Below are positions 17,550 through 26,396 of a DNA stretch of 64,000 bases, one piece after another. The notes below the pieces were generated by a model. The model searched no databases. It was given only the letters and a program-made list of their open reading frames with translations, and was not told the DNA's origin. Positions within the stretch are counted from its first letter, which is position 1. Each line of letters starts with the position of its first letter. This DNA comes from Rhizobium sp. Q54 (GTDB taxonomy: Bacteria; Pseudomonadota; Alphaproteobacteria; UBA2966; CAIVPW01), in contig CAMEYM010000009.1 of assembly GCA_945947575.1 (NCBI GenBank), positions 1-64,000 on the forward strand, given 5' to 3'. Made by a program: the position numbers and the translations under genes.

Positions 17550-18827
17550 ATGGCAACCAAGACCCAAGAAGGCACCAAGACCGTGCAAGCCAAGGAACCG
17601 GCCACCGCGCGTAACATCGCGCTGCCGATCTACCTCGACTATCAGGCGACCACGCCGACCGATCCGCGCGTCGTCGAGGCGATGCTGCCGTACTTCACAA
17701 CCAAGTTCGGCAACCCGCACTCGCGCAACCATTCGTTCGGCTGGGAAGCGGAGGAGGGCGTCGAGACGGCCCGAGCCCAGATCGCCGCCCTGGTCGGCGC
17801 CAACGACAAGGAGATCATCTTCACGTCGGGCGCGACCGAGTCGAACAACCTCGCCATCAAGGGCGTCGGCCGCTTCTACAAGGATCGCCGCAACGAGATC
17901 GTCACCGTCGTGACGGAGCACAAGTGCGTGCTCGACGCGTGCCGCCACCTCGAGGAAGAGGGCTTCAAGGTTACCTACCTGGCAGTGAAGCAGAACGGTC
18001 TCGTCGACCTCGACCACCTGCGCCAGGCGGTCACCGACAAGACCGCGCTGGTGTCGGTCATGGCGGTCAACAACGAGATCGGCGTCGTTCAGCCGCTCAA
18101 GGAGATCGCTGCCATCGCCCACGAGAAGGGCGCGTTCTTCCACACCGACGCCGCCCAGGCGGCCGGCAAGATCCCGCTCGACGTCGAGGACATGCACATC
18201 GACCTGATGAGCATCTCTGCCCACAAGATGTACGGCCCGAAGGGCATCGGCGCGCTCTACGTGCGGCGCAAGCCGCGCGTGCGCCTCCACGCACTCATCC
18301 ATGGCGGCGGCCAGGAGCGCGGCATGCGTTCCGGCACTCTGCCAGTGCCGCTGATCGTCGGGTTCGGCAGGGCAGCGGAAATCGCCAAGAACGAGATGGC
18401 CAAGGACAACGAGCGCATCCGGCGCCTGTCCGACCGCCTCTTCAACGGCATCAACAAGCAGCTGAAGGACGTCGTCCTTAACGGCGACCGTGAGGCTCGC
18501 TTCCCCGGCAACCTCAACCTGAGCTTCTCGTACGTCGAGGGTGAGTCGCTCATGATGGGCATCCGCGACATCGCGGTGTCGTCAGGTTCGGCTTGCACCT
18601 CCGCCTCGCTGGAGCCGTCGTACGTGCTCCGTGCTCTGGGTGTTGAGGAAGAGATGGCCCACACCTCGATCCGCTTCGGGATCGGCCGGATGACGACGGA
18701 GGCCGAGATCGACTACGCGATCGAGACCATCGTTAAGCACGTGAAGAAGCTGCGCGAAATGAGCCCATTGTGGGAAATGGTCCAGGAAGGGATCGACCTG
18801 AAGTCGATTCAATGGTCCGACCACTAG
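17550..18827 (+). CDS. iscS: Cysteine desulfurase IscS
   Basis: The 425-residue enzyme donates persulfide sulfur for Fe-S cluster assembly. The PLP lysine is Lys226 in [10 protein letters not shown], and the mobile active-site loop carries Cys349 in [10 protein letters not shown]. The C-terminal end ([11 protein letters not shown]) matches the IscU-docking tail of E. coli IscS. A roughly 25-residue N-terminal extension before [12 protein letters not shown] is longer than in E. coli. It sits between the paralogous desulfurase and iscU. Confidence 0.95.
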   Translation: MATKTQEGTKTVQAKEPATARNIALPIYLDYQATTPTDPRVVEAMLPYFTTKFGNPHSRNHSFGWEAEEGVETARAQIAALVGANDKEIIFTSGATESNNLAIKGVGRFYKDRRNEIVTVVTEHKCVLDACRHLEEEGFKVTYLAVKQNGLVDLDHLRQAVTDKTALVSVMAVNNEIGVVQPLKEIAAIAHEKGAFFHTDAAQAAGKIPLDVEDMHIDLMSISAHKMYGPKGIGALYVRRKPRVRLHALIHGGGQERGMRSGTLPVPLIVGFGRAAEIAKNEMAKDNERIRRLSDRLFNGINKQLKDVVLNGDREARFPGNLNLSFSYVEGESLMMGIRDIAVSSGSACTSASLEPSYVLRALGVEEEMAHTSIRFGIGRMTTEAEIDYAIETIVKHVKKLREMSPLWEMVQEGIDLKSIQWSDH

Positions 18828-18910
18828 GACGAGAGCGCCCGGGAATGCGGCTGAGCCTTGAAAATCCAGGGTTTCCGCCATATTTCATTGGGTAGGGAGC
18901 GGAGAAGCAA

Positions 18911-19342
18911 ATGGCGTACGGCGAGAAGCTCATCGATCACTACGAGAACCCGCGCAATATCGGGGCGATGGACAAGCATGCTACCGACGTGGGCACCGGC
19001 CTTGTTGGCGCGCCGGCCTGCGGCGACGTCATGAAGCTGCAGATCAAGGTGAGCGCCGAGGGCATCATTGAGGACGCCAAGTTCAAGACCTTCGGCTGTG
19101 GCTCGGCGATTGCATCGTCGAGCCTCGTCACCGAGTGGGTGAAGGGCAAGACGCTGGATGAGGCCGAATCGATCAAGAACACCCAGATCGCCCAGCACCT
19201 GGCCCTGCCGCCGGTCAAGATTCACTGCTCGGTGCTGGCCGAGGACGCCATCAAGGCCGCCATCGCCGACTATCGCAAGAAGTCGGGCAAGCCTGGCGCC
19301 GCCCACGTGAACGCCGAACCCGCGAAGGTCGCGGCCGAGTAG
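18911..19342 (+). CDS. iscU: Fe-S cluster scaffold IscU
   Basis: A 143-residue scaffold on which IscS, Fdx and iron build [2Fe-2S] clusters. The cluster ligands are all present: Cys37 and Asp39 (PACGD), Cys63 (GCGSA) and Cys106 (IHCSVLAEDA). The LPPVK motif recognised by the chaperone HscA is at 99-103. The C-terminal tail is slightly longer and lysine/alanine-rich. The 83-nt gap after iscS holds a GGGAGCGGAG ribosome site. Confidence 0.96.
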   Translation: MAYGEKLIDHYENPRNIGAMDKHATDVGTGLVGAPACGDVMKLQIKVSAEGIIEDAKFKTFGCGSAIASSSLVTEWVKGKTLDEAESIKNTQIAQHLALPPVKIHCSVLAEDAIKAAIADYRKKSGKPGAAHVNAEPAKVAAE

Positions 19343-19394
19343 CGACGAGCCAAGTAGCGACAAGACGAGCGATACAAGAGGATAACGAGACGAC

Positions 19395-19730
19395 ATGGCA
19401 ACGCCGGTCATCACCATCACCGACTCCGCCGCCAAGCGCGTTGCCGCGATGCTCGCGGACCGCGGCAAGCCGAGCCAGGGCGTCCGCATTGGCGTGCGGA
19501 CCGCCGGCTGCTCCGGCCTCTCGTACACCCTCGAGTTCGCCGACGAAGTGCAGTCGCAGGACGAGGTGGTGCAGGACAAGGGTGTCACCGTCTACGTCGA
19601 TCCCAAGGCCACCATGTTCCTGGTCGGCACCGAAATGGACTTCGTCGAGAGCGATTTGCAGTCCGGGTTCGTCTTCAAGAACCCGAACGAACGCGCCCGC
19701 TGCGGCTGCGGTGAGTCGTTCCACGTCTAG
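19395..19730 (+). CDS. iscA: A-type Fe-S carrier IscA
   Basis: The 111-residue carrier holds the three conserved cysteines, Cys39 (AGCSGLSY) and Cys103/Cys105 (CGCGESF), that bind iron or clusters in the dimer. It accepts clusters from IscU and passes them on, especially to [4Fe-4S] proteins. It lies in the canonical place between iscU and hscB. Confidence 0.95.
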   Translation: MATPVITITDSAAKRVAAMLADRGKPSQGVRIGVRTAGCSGLSYTLEFADEVQSQDEVVQDKGVTVYVDPKATMFLVGTEMDFVESDLQSGFVFKNPNERARCGCGESFHV

Positions 19731-19791
19731 GCGCCGCGCGCAGCACCCGATCCCGGCGTCCGTGGTGGACGCCACCTTCTAGGCAACTCCG

Positions 19792-20418
19792 ATGACTGCG
19801 CAACCGGCGCCGGCTTCTGATCGCGCGCCAGCCATGGCCGCGTGCTGGTCGTGCAGCGGCACGGTCGATCGCGATGGGCTGTTCTGCGAGAGCTGCGGTG
19901 CGCTGCAGCCGCCGCGGTTGGCCGATCACTTCGCGCGCCTCGGCGTGCCGGCGGCGTTCGACATCGCGGTGCCTGCACTTGAGCGCCGGTACTTCGAGCT
20001 GCAGCGGCGCATACATCCCGACCGCTTTGCGGCGCGCCTGCCCAACGAGCGTGAATACTCGCAGCAGCATGCCGCCAACCTCAACGACGCACTGCAAACC
20101 CTGAAGTCGCCGGTGCGCCGTGCCGAGTACCTGCTGGCGCTCAAAGGCCGGCCGATGCGCGGCAGCGGCCAGGAAACCGTGGATGACGAGGAGATCCTCG
20201 TTCATGCCATGGAGATGCGCGAGGCGCTGGCCGAGGCTGCCACGCCCGCTGCGGCGGACGCCGTGGTCGCGGACGCGCGCGGCCAGGCGGAGCGTGTGAC
20301 CAAGGAACTTGTGACAGCCTTCGCCGCAAACGATTTGGCGGGCGCGGCGCGGCTCACCCTGCGGCTCAAGTACCTGGACAAGTTCGTGGAGGACGCGCGC
20401 GAGCGCCGCCGGCCATGA
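19792..20418 (+). CDS. hscB: Co-chaperone HscB with N-terminal zinc-finger-like domain
   Basis: This 208-residue J-domain protein brings IscU to HscA and stimulates its ATPase. The HPD motif is at residues 75-77 (IHPDRF), and a C-terminal helical IscU-binding domain follows. Before the J-domain lies an extra cysteine pattern, Cys18-x2-Cys21 and Cys32-x2-Cys35, a likely zinc site absent from E. coli HscB but known in human HSC20. The stop overlaps the hscA start (ATGA). Confidence 0.92.
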   Translation: MTAQPAPASDRAPAMAACWSCSGTVDRDGLFCESCGALQPPRLADHFARLGVPAAFDIAVPALERRYFELQRRIHPDRFAARLPNEREYSQQHAANLNDALQTLKSPVRRAEYLLALKGRPMRGSGQETVDDEEILVHAMEMREALAEAATPAAADAVVADARGQAERVTKELVTAFAANDLAGAARLTLRLKYLDKFVEDARERRRP

Positions 20419-22331
20419 GCCTTCTGCAGATTCACGAGCCCGGCCAGACGCCTCTGCCGCACGCCAAGAAGTCGATCGCCGTCGGCATCGACCTCGGCAC
20501 CACCAACTCCCTCGTTGCTGTCTCCGAGAACAACAAGCCGCTGGTGTTGAGAGACGCGCAGGGTCGCGGCTTGGTGCCGTCGGCGGTGCTCTACCAGGCC
20601 GGCTCGATGCACGTGGGCGAGGTTGCTCGCGCCGCGCTCCAGGATCATCCGGAGCGCGTCGTCGTCTCCATCAAGCGCTTGATGGGCCGCGGCGCCGAAG
20701 ACGTCATGCGTGTCGCCGATCAGCTGCAGTACGAGCTCGACACGTCGTCGGGCGGCATGGTGCGGGTGAAGGTGGGCGGCCGCGTGCTGACGCCGGTAGA
20801 AATCTCCGGCCACATCCTCGAGGAATTGCGCGGCCGCGCCGAGCGCACCCTCAATCGCGAGGTGCGCCAAGCCGTCATCACCGTGCCGGCCCATTTCGAC
20901 GACGGCGCGCGCACGGCTACCAAGGACGCGGCCAAGCTCGCTGGCCTGCAGGTGCTGCGCCTCGTCAACGAGCCGACCGCGGCCGCGCTCGCCTACGGGT
21001 TGGACAAGGGCGCGCAAGGGACCTATGCGGTCTACGATCTGGGCGGCGGCACCTTCGACGTATCGGTGCTGCGCCTCGAGATGGGCGTATTCCAGGTGCT
21101 GGCGACCGGCGGCCACGTGCAGCTTGGTGGCGACGACTTCGACCGCGCCGTGGCCGAGCACTTCCTGATCGACCGCACGCGCATGTTCGGCGCCGAGAAG
21201 CTGACCTCGCCCGACATCAGGCGCGCCATGGCGGTCGCACGCCAAGCGCGCGAGCACCTGACCGAGCACGAGACCGGCTCCTGGCCGCTCGACCTCGCCG
21301 GCCGCTTGACGTGGCACAGCCTGGATCAGGCGACGCTGAACGCGCTCATCGCGCCGAAGGTCGAGCAGACCATCGCCATCGCGCGCGGCGTCCTGGCCGA
21401 TGCCAAGCTGGATGCCGCCGAACTCAACGGCATCGTTCTGGTCGGCGGCGCGACTCGCACGCCGCTGGTGCGCCGACGCGTTGCGGAGTTCTTCGGCCGA
21501 CCGCCGCTCACCGACATCGATCCCGACGAGGTCGTCGCCCTCGGCGCCGCATTGCAGGCGGAGGCGCTGACGCGTGGCTCGGACGCGCTGCTGCTCGACG
21601 TGACGCCGCTGTCCCTCGGTCTCGAAACCATGGGTGGGCTCGTCGAAAAGGTCGTGCCGCGCAACACGCCCATCCCGGTGTCGCTCGCGCAGGAGTTCAC
21701 GACGTACCAGGACGGCCAGACGGCGATGGCGATCCATGTCCTGCAGGGCGAGCGCGAGCTGGTATCCGAGAACCGCAGCCTGGCGCGCTTCGAGCTGCAC
21801 GGCATTCCGCCGATGACGGCGGGCGCGGCGCGCATCCGCGTCCTGTTCAGCGTCGATGCCGACGGCCTGCTCACCGTGAGCGCCGAAGAGATCACCACCG
21901 GCACCCGCCAGCAGGTCGCGGTGAAGCCGAGCTATGGCTTGTCGGACAGCGAGATGGCGGAGATGCTGCGCGCCAGCATTGAGCACGCCAAGGACGACAT
22001 GACCGAACGTCTGCTGCGCGAAGCGCGCGTCGATGCGGAACGGCTGCTGTTGGCGATCGACGGCGCGCTGCGTGCCGACGGCGATCTTCTGGCCGACGGC
22101 GAGCGCCGCGAGATCGACCGCCAGATGCAGGAGTTGCGCCGCGTCATGGCGGGTACGGACCGGACACCGATCCTCGATGGCGTCGATGCCCTCAACACCG
22201 CCACCGAGACTTTTGCCGCGCGCCGCATGGACCGGGGCATCCAGCAGGCTTTGGCGGGCGTTTCCGTGAGCGCCCTGGCCGATCGCCTGGTGGCCGGCGA
22301 GGGCACTCGGCCCCCCGGGGCGGCGAAGTAA
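20415..22331 (+). CDS. hscA: Hsp70-type Fe-S chaperone HscA
   Basis: A 638-residue Hsp70 specialised for IscU. The nucleotide-binding domain starts at VGIDLGTTNSLVAV (about residue 24) and includes VYDLGGGTFDVSVL and the VLVGGATRTPLVR segment. The substrate domain follows from DVTPLSLGLETMGG. The protein uses ATP to release clusters from IscU bound through LPPVK. It overlaps hscB by 4 nt, so the pair is translationally coupled. Confidence 0.96.
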   Translation: MSLLQIHEPGQTPLPHAKKSIAVGIDLGTTNSLVAVSENNKPLVLRDAQGRGLVPSAVLYQAGSMHVGEVARAALQDHPERVVVSIKRLMGRGAEDVMRVADQLQYELDTSSGGMVRVKVGGRVLTPVEISGHILEELRGRAERTLNREVRQAVITVPAHFDDGARTATKDAAKLAGLQVLRLVNEPTAAALAYGLDKGAQGTYAVYDLGGGTFDVSVLRLEMGVFQVLATGGHVQLGGDDFDRAVAEHFLIDRTRMFGAEKLTSPDIRRAMAVARQAREHLTEHETGSWPLDLAGRLTWHSLDQATLNALIAPKVEQTIAIARGVLADAKLDAAELNGIVLVGGATRTPLVRRRVAEFFGRPPLTDIDPDEVVALGAALQAEALTRGSDALLLDVTPLSLGLETMGGLVEKVVPRNTPIPVSLAQEFTTYQDGQTAMAIHVLQGERELVSENRSLARFELHGIPPMTAGAARIRVLFSVDADGLLTVSAEEITTGTRQQVAVKPSYGLSDSEMAEMLRASIEHAKDDMTERLLREARVDAERLLLAIDGALRADGDLLADGERREIDRQMQELRRVMAGTDRTPILDGVDALNTATETFAARRMDRGIQQALAGVSVSALADRLVAGEGTRPPGAAK

Positions 22332-22406
22332 GTACTTTCTTTGGCGGGCTGAAACCGCCATGTTCTCGCCCGTTTGCCCCCAGTGGGCCAGGAGCTGACG
22401 CCCCGT

Positions 22407-22745
22407 ATGCCGAAGATGACGTTCTTACACCCCGATGGAAGGCGCCAAGAAGTGGACGCGCCGCTCGGGCTGTCGGTCCTCGAGATCGCCCACCGCAACA
22501 ACATCGACCTCGAGGGCGCCTGCGAAGGCTCGCTCGCCTGCTCGACCTGTCACGTCATCGTCGATACGAAATTCTATGCCGCCATCCCAGAGGCGACCGA
22601 GGACGAGGAGGACATGCTCGACCTCGCCTTCGGGTTGACTCATACGTCGCGGCTGGGTTGCCAGATCATCATCACTCAACAGCTCGACGGGCTCGTCGTG
22701 GCGCTGCCGGCGGCGACACGCAACATGCTGCTCGAAGGGGCGTGA
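22407..22745 (+). CDS. fdx: Adrenodoxin-type [2Fe-2S] ferredoxin of the Isc system
   Basis: The 112-residue ferredoxin supplies electrons for cluster building on IscU. The ligands are Cys39, Cys45, Cys48 ([11 protein letters not shown]) and Cys85 (RLGCQI), the adrenodoxin pattern C-x5-C-x2-C-x36-C. I chose the ATG at 22407 because it follows AGGAG and begins the conserved [11 protein letters not shown]; a TTG 33 nt upstream opens the same frame. Confidence 0.95.
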   Translation: MPKMTFLHPDGRRQEVDAPLGLSVLEIAHRNNIDLEGACEGSLACSTCHVIVDTKFYAAIPEATEDEEDMLDLAFGLTHTSRLGCQIIITQQLDGLVVALPAATRNMLLEGA

Positions 22746-22746
22746 C

Positions 22747-22947
22747 GTGGCGCTGAAGTGGACCGATGTCCTCGACATCGCCATCGAGCTCGAAGACGCA
22801 CACCCGGATGCGGACGTAGTGAACCTGCGCTTCACGGATTTGCACCGCTGGGTGCGCGAGCTGCCGGACTTCAAGGACGACCCCAACAAGTCCTCCGAGA
22901 AGATTCTCGAGGCCATCCAAATGGCCTGGCTCCGGGAGCGCGAGTAG
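22747..22947 (+). CDS. iscX: IscX, iron-binding modulator of IscS
   Basis: The 66-residue acidic protein has the family pattern (LKWTDVLDIAIELEDAHPDA at the start and DDPNKSSEKILEAIQMAWL near the end). IscX binds IscS, competes with CyaY and tunes desulfurase activity with iron. It starts with GTG one base after the fdx stop and closes the isc operon. Confidence 0.94.
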   Translation: MALKWTDVLDIAIELEDAHPDADVVNLRFTDLHRWVRELPDFKDDPNKSSEKILEAIQMAWLRERE

Positions 22948-22988
22948 GCGCTGCCCTGATCGGCGCAACGCGCCGAATTTCGATACCC

Positions 22989-23388
22989 ATGGCGTCGATG
23001 GGCAAGGCGTATTTGCTGAGCGCCAACGTCGTGGGCGCCAACCTCACGCAGGTCGACATACGGGAAGGCCGCCTCGGCAACGCCAATCTAAAGGGTGCGA
23101 ACCTCTACAACACTTGGCTATACGAGGCGGGTATCGAGCGCGCTGACTTGTCGCTAGCGATGGCGGAGAAGGCCGTTCTGTATGGAGCGCTCTTGACGGG
23201 GGCTGACCTGATGGGCGCAGACTTGCGCGGCACCGAGATGGAGAACGCCGACCTGCAGCGGGCGGACTTCACCGGCGCGGACCTACGCGGCGCGCTGCTG
23301 ACCGGCACCAAACTGTTGGAGGCGCGCTTCGATGGCGCCAAGACCGAAGGCGCGAAGTTCCCCCCCCGGTTTCACCCCCGCGCGCTGA
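22989..23388 (+). CDS. Pentapeptide-repeat protein, frame disturbed near its end
   Basis: From the ATG at 22989 the frame encodes an A(D/N)LxG-type pentapeptide-repeat fold (GANLTQVDI, ADLMGADLRG, ADFTGADLRG). After AKTEGAKFPP it meets a run of eight C residues at 23360-23367. As written, the frame then leaves family-like sequence and stops only at 23708. With seven C residues it would end naturally as PGFTPAR and TGA at 23386-23388, as related proteins do, so I end the feature there. Function unknown. The gene begins 41 nt after iscX. Confidence 0.6.
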
Positions 23389-23479
23389 TCGCCTCCGCTT
23401 TCGCGAAGTCGACAGGCGGACCTGGCCGGACTTCGAGCGCCTCTTCGAAAGCCGCGGCGCGCCGAAGTATTGCTGGTGC

Positions 23480-23941
23480 ATGGCGTGGCGCGCGACGCCC
23501 GCGGAAGTGCGCGATGAGGCGCGCGGCAGCCGCAAGCGGGCCATCAAGCGCCGGATCGACGCCGGGACTCCGGTCGGCATTCTTGCGTACCTGGGCGAGG
23601 AGCCCATCGCGTGGTGCTCGATTGCGCCGCGCGCGAGCTATCGCGACCTCGGTGGGCCGGGCGAAGCCGATGACCCGAAGGTCTGGTCGATCGTCTGTTT
23701 CTTCGTGAAGCGCGATTTGCGCGGGGAGGGCATCGGGCCCAAGCTTGTCGAGGCTGCCATCCACACCGCGCGCCAGCATGGCGCCAAGACGCTTGAGGCG
23801 TACCCGGTCGATGCCGATTCGCCGAGTTATCGCTTCATGGGTTTCGTACCCAGGTTCGCCAAAGCGAAATTCAAGGAAGTCGGACGGGCGGGGTCACGCC
23901 GTCACGTCATGCGCCGCACGGTTCGCGCGGTGCGGAGCTAG
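23480..23941 (+). CDS. GNAT-family N-acetyltransferase, 5' end unclear
   Basis: A GNAT acyltransferase: PIAWCSIAPRASY, the acetyl-CoA loop KRDLRGEGIGPKLVEAAI and a C-terminal SPSYRFMGFVPRF. The first usable start is ATG 23480. Family-like sequence clearly begins earlier in the same frame (LRFREVDRRTWPDFERLFES, then APKYCWCMAWR, about 23390-23480), yet no ATG, GTG or TTG opens that part. The true start may be lost or hidden by the C8 tract at 23360-23367. Its stop overlaps that of rhlE in a shared CTAG. Confidence 0.65.
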   Translation: MAWRATPAEVRDEARGSRKRAIKRRIDAGTPVGILAYLGEEPIAWCSIAPRASYRDLGGPGEADDPKVWSIVCFFVKRDLRGEGIGPKLVEAAIHTARQHGAKTLEAYPVDADSPSYRFMGFVPRFAKAKFKEVGRAGSRRHVMRRTVRAVRS

Positions 23942-25545
23942 CGCTTCGGGCCGCGCAGCAGGAACGCGGGTACATGGCCGCCCATGACGGCCGCGGCGCG
24001 CACAGAGTCGGGCGCCGATGGATCGGGCCGCGCTTGCGGCGCCAGACGCTGCTGTTGACGATCGGGCTGCCGTTCCTGGCGTCCGTGGCCTTCGCGGCCA
24101 CGATCCCGCTCGCGTCCGCGGCCATGACCGTCGCGACCGCGACCTTGCGATTGTTGTTGCGGCTGCGCCTGGGGCGGCGGCGGATTGGGGTGCACGACCG
24201 GTGCCGGAGCAACGGGCTCGGGCGCTGCAATCTGTGCGACAGGAGCCGGGGCAGGGGCCTCGGGGGGGCGGGCGGCGGCACCGCCGCGTCCGCCGCGTTC
24301 GCGCGCACTGCGTCCAGCGCCGGCGCCAGCGGCCCCGCGGCGGCCGCCGCGTTCGCCGCCGCGGCTGCGACCACCGCGGCCGCGCCGGGCGCGTGCTTCT
24401 TCTTCGCTGAGCGGTTGCGGAGTCTCAATGCCCTCTATGGTGATCGAAGGGAGCTCTTTGCCGATGAGTTGGGTTATCTGCGCCAGGAATCGCGCGTCGT
24501 CGGGCGTCGCCAAGGTGAAGGCGGTGCCGCTACGTCCGGCCCGCGCCGTGCGGCCGATGCGGTGCACGTAGTCCTCGGCGTTGATGGGCACGTCGAAGTT
24601 GATGACCCACGGCAGCGACTCGACGTCGAGTCCGCGTGCCGCAACGTCACTGGCGATCAGGAAGGCGATCTCGCCGGCCTTGAACTTCTCGAGCGTCTCG
24701 GTGCGCACCGACTGGGCGAGGTCGCCGTGAATGCCGGCGGCGGAGAAGCCGTGCTTGCGCATCGACTTGAGCAGGATATCGACGTCGCGCTTGCGGTTCA
24801 GGAAAATGATGCACTGCTCGATCTTCTCGGACGCGATCAGGCGGCGCAGCGCCTCGCGCTTCATCTCCTGGTCTACCAGCACCACCGCCTGACGCACGGA
24901 AGTCGCTGTCGAGGACGGCGGCGCAACCGTGATCTCTTTCGGGTTGTGCACGAACTCGGCGCCGAGCGAGCGGATCTCCGGCGACAAGGTCGCCGAGAAG
25001 AACAGCGTCTGGCGGAGCGGGGGCAGCAACTTGACGATGCGCTGGACGTCCGGGATGAAGCCCATGTCCAGCATGCGGTCGGTCTCGTCGATGACGAGGA
25101 TCTTCACGCCGCGCAGCATGACCTGGCCGCGATCTGCGTGATCCAGGAGTCGCCCGGGCGTGGCGATAATGATGTCCGGCGCCGCTTCGAGCTGGCGGTT
25201 CTGGTCGTCCATCGATGTGCCGCCGATCAGGAGGGCGGTCTCGAACTTCGAGTACTTGCCGTACTCGGCGAAGCTTTCGGCAACCTGGGCGGCGAGTTCG
25301 CGCGTCGGCTCCAGGATGAGCGCGCGCGGCATGCGCGCCCGGGCGCGGCCGGTGGAGAGTATGTCCAGGATGGGCAGGGCGAAGCTCGCAGTCTTGCCGG
25401 TGCCGGTCTGGGCGCAGCCCATGACGTCGCGGCCCTGCAGGACGATTGGGATCGCCCGCTCTTGGATGGGGGTTGGCTGGGAGTAGCCTGCTTCCTCTAC
25501 GGCTCGCAGGACCTCAGGGCTTAAGCCCAAGTCGGAAAAATTCAT
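23938..25545 (-). CDS. rhlE: DEAD-box RNA helicase, RhlE type
   Basis: The 535-residue ATP-dependent RNA helicase has a Q motif (YSQPTPIQERAIP), Walker A AQTGTGKT, motif II written DETD in VIDETDRMLDMGF, motif III SAT, and the helicase C domain ending HRIGRTARAGRSG. A long tail from about residue 375 is rich in RGG/RG, then proline and glutamine, and ends in an arginine-rich stretch, probably for RNA contact. The ATG at 25545 follows AGGTG and begins MNFSDLGLSPEVLRAV; an upstream extension in the same frame lacks family features. Confidence 0.93.
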   Translation of the reverse strand: MNFSDLGLSPEVLRAVEEAGYSQPTPIQERAIPIVLQGRDVMGCAQTGTGKTASFALPILDILSTGRARARMPRALILEPTRELAAQVAESFAEYGKYSKFETALLIGGTSMDDQNRQLEAAPDIIIATPGRLLDHADRGQVMLRGVKILVIDETDRMLDMGFIPDVQRIVKLLPPLRQTLFFSATLSPEIRSLGAEFVHNPKEITVAPPSSTATSVRQAVVLVDQEMKREALRRLIASEKIEQCIIFLNRKRDVDILLKSMRKHGFSAAGIHGDLAQSVRTETLEKFKAGEIAFLIASDVAARGLDVESLPWVINFDVPINAEDYVHRIGRTARAGRSGTAFTLATPDDARFLAQITQLIGKELPSITIEGIETPQPLSEEEARARRGRGGRSRGGERGGRRGAAGAGAGRSARERGGRGGAAARPPEAPAPAPVAQIAAPEPVAPAPVVHPNPPPPQAQPQQQSQGRGRDGHGRGRERDRGREGHGRQERQPDRQQQRLAPQARPDPSAPDSVRAAAVMGGHVPAFLLRGPKR

Positions 25546-25667
25546 TACACCTAAATACAGCGCAGAGGCACGCCAGCGGGCGCTCGCGTTCGGATACTGT
25601 CCCGAGCGGGGTAGCGCCAACGCTCGCGCGCACTCGCGAGCGCGGCTCGCATGTGCGGACAACAGCC

Positions 25668-25681
25668 GCACGAATTCGTGC
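25668..25681. promoter_or_regulatory. 14-bp perfect palindrome between rhlE and a hydrolase gene
   Basis: GCACGAATTCGTGC is a perfect palindrome in the 148-nt divergent gap between rhlE and the downstream hydrolase. A second structure, an 8-bp stem with a 6-nt loop (25621-25642), lies on the rhlE side. A TATAAG-like box ends 2 nt before the hydrolase GTG. Either gene could be controlled here; no known regulator site is recognised. Confidence 0.3.
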
Positions 25682-25693
25682 ACAATATAAGGC

Positions 25694-26392
25694 GTGAACG
25701 GCCATTTGCCACTGATTCTGATACCCGGGCTGCTCAATACCGCGCGATTGTGGGCGGATCAGGCTGCGGTCCTAGGGCGCGGGCGGCCGGTCACGGTCGC
25801 AGACAGCGCCGCCGCGGACACCCTGGGAGGGCTGGCGGAAGGGGTTCTGCGGGGCGCCCCGGAACGCTTTGCCCTGGCTGGCCTGTCCATGGGCGGCTAC
25901 GTGGCGTTTGAGATCCTGCGCCGTGCCCCCCTGCGGGTGGACCGCCTCTGCCTGGTCGATACCACGGCGCGGCCGGACACCGCCGACCAGTCGGCGCGGC
26001 GGCGGATGCTGATGGACCTAGCGACGCGGGAAGGCATCGCGGCGGTCCTGCCGATGCTACTCCCGGGGTTCCTCGCGCCAGGCCACAAGGACGATCCGCG
26101 CCTGGTCGGGATCGTCACTGAAATGGCCAACACGGTGGGTGTGGAAGGCTTCGTGCGCCAGCAGCTCGCGATCCTCGCCCGGCCCGATAGCCGCGCGGAC
26201 CTCGCGGGCATCGGCATTCCGACGATGGTGATGGTCGGCGCCGACGATCAGATCACGCCGAAGGACCGCGCCGAGGAGATGGCCGAAGCGATTCCGGAGG
26301 CAGAGCTCGTCGTCATTCCGGACGCCGGCCACTTCGCGCCGCTGGAGAATCCCAAGGCAGTGACGGCCGCTATGCAGCGCTGGCTGGACTAG
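25694..26392 (+). CDS. Alpha/beta-hydrolase
   Basis: The 232-residue hydrolase has the fold order expected for the family: LILIPGLLNTARLW, nucleophile elbow GLSMGGYVA, acid region VMVGADDQITP and histidine in IPDAGHFAPLENP. The substrate is unknown; it resembles small esterase or carboxylesterase-like members. The start is GTG with only a weak upstream AAGG. It ends 4 nt before the convergent TPR-like gene. Confidence 0.8.
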   Translation: MNGHLPLILIPGLLNTARLWADQAAVLGRGRPVTVADSAAADTLGGLAEGVLRGAPERFALAGLSMGGYVAFEILRRAPLRVDRLCLVDTTARPDTADQSARRRMLMDLATREGIAAVLPMLLPGFLAPGHKDDPRLVGIVTEMANTVGVEGFVRQQLAILARPDSRADLAGIGIPTMVMVGADDQITPKDRAEEMAEAIPEAELVVIPDAGHFAPLENPKAVTAAMQRWLD

Positions 26393-26396
26393 CGAT

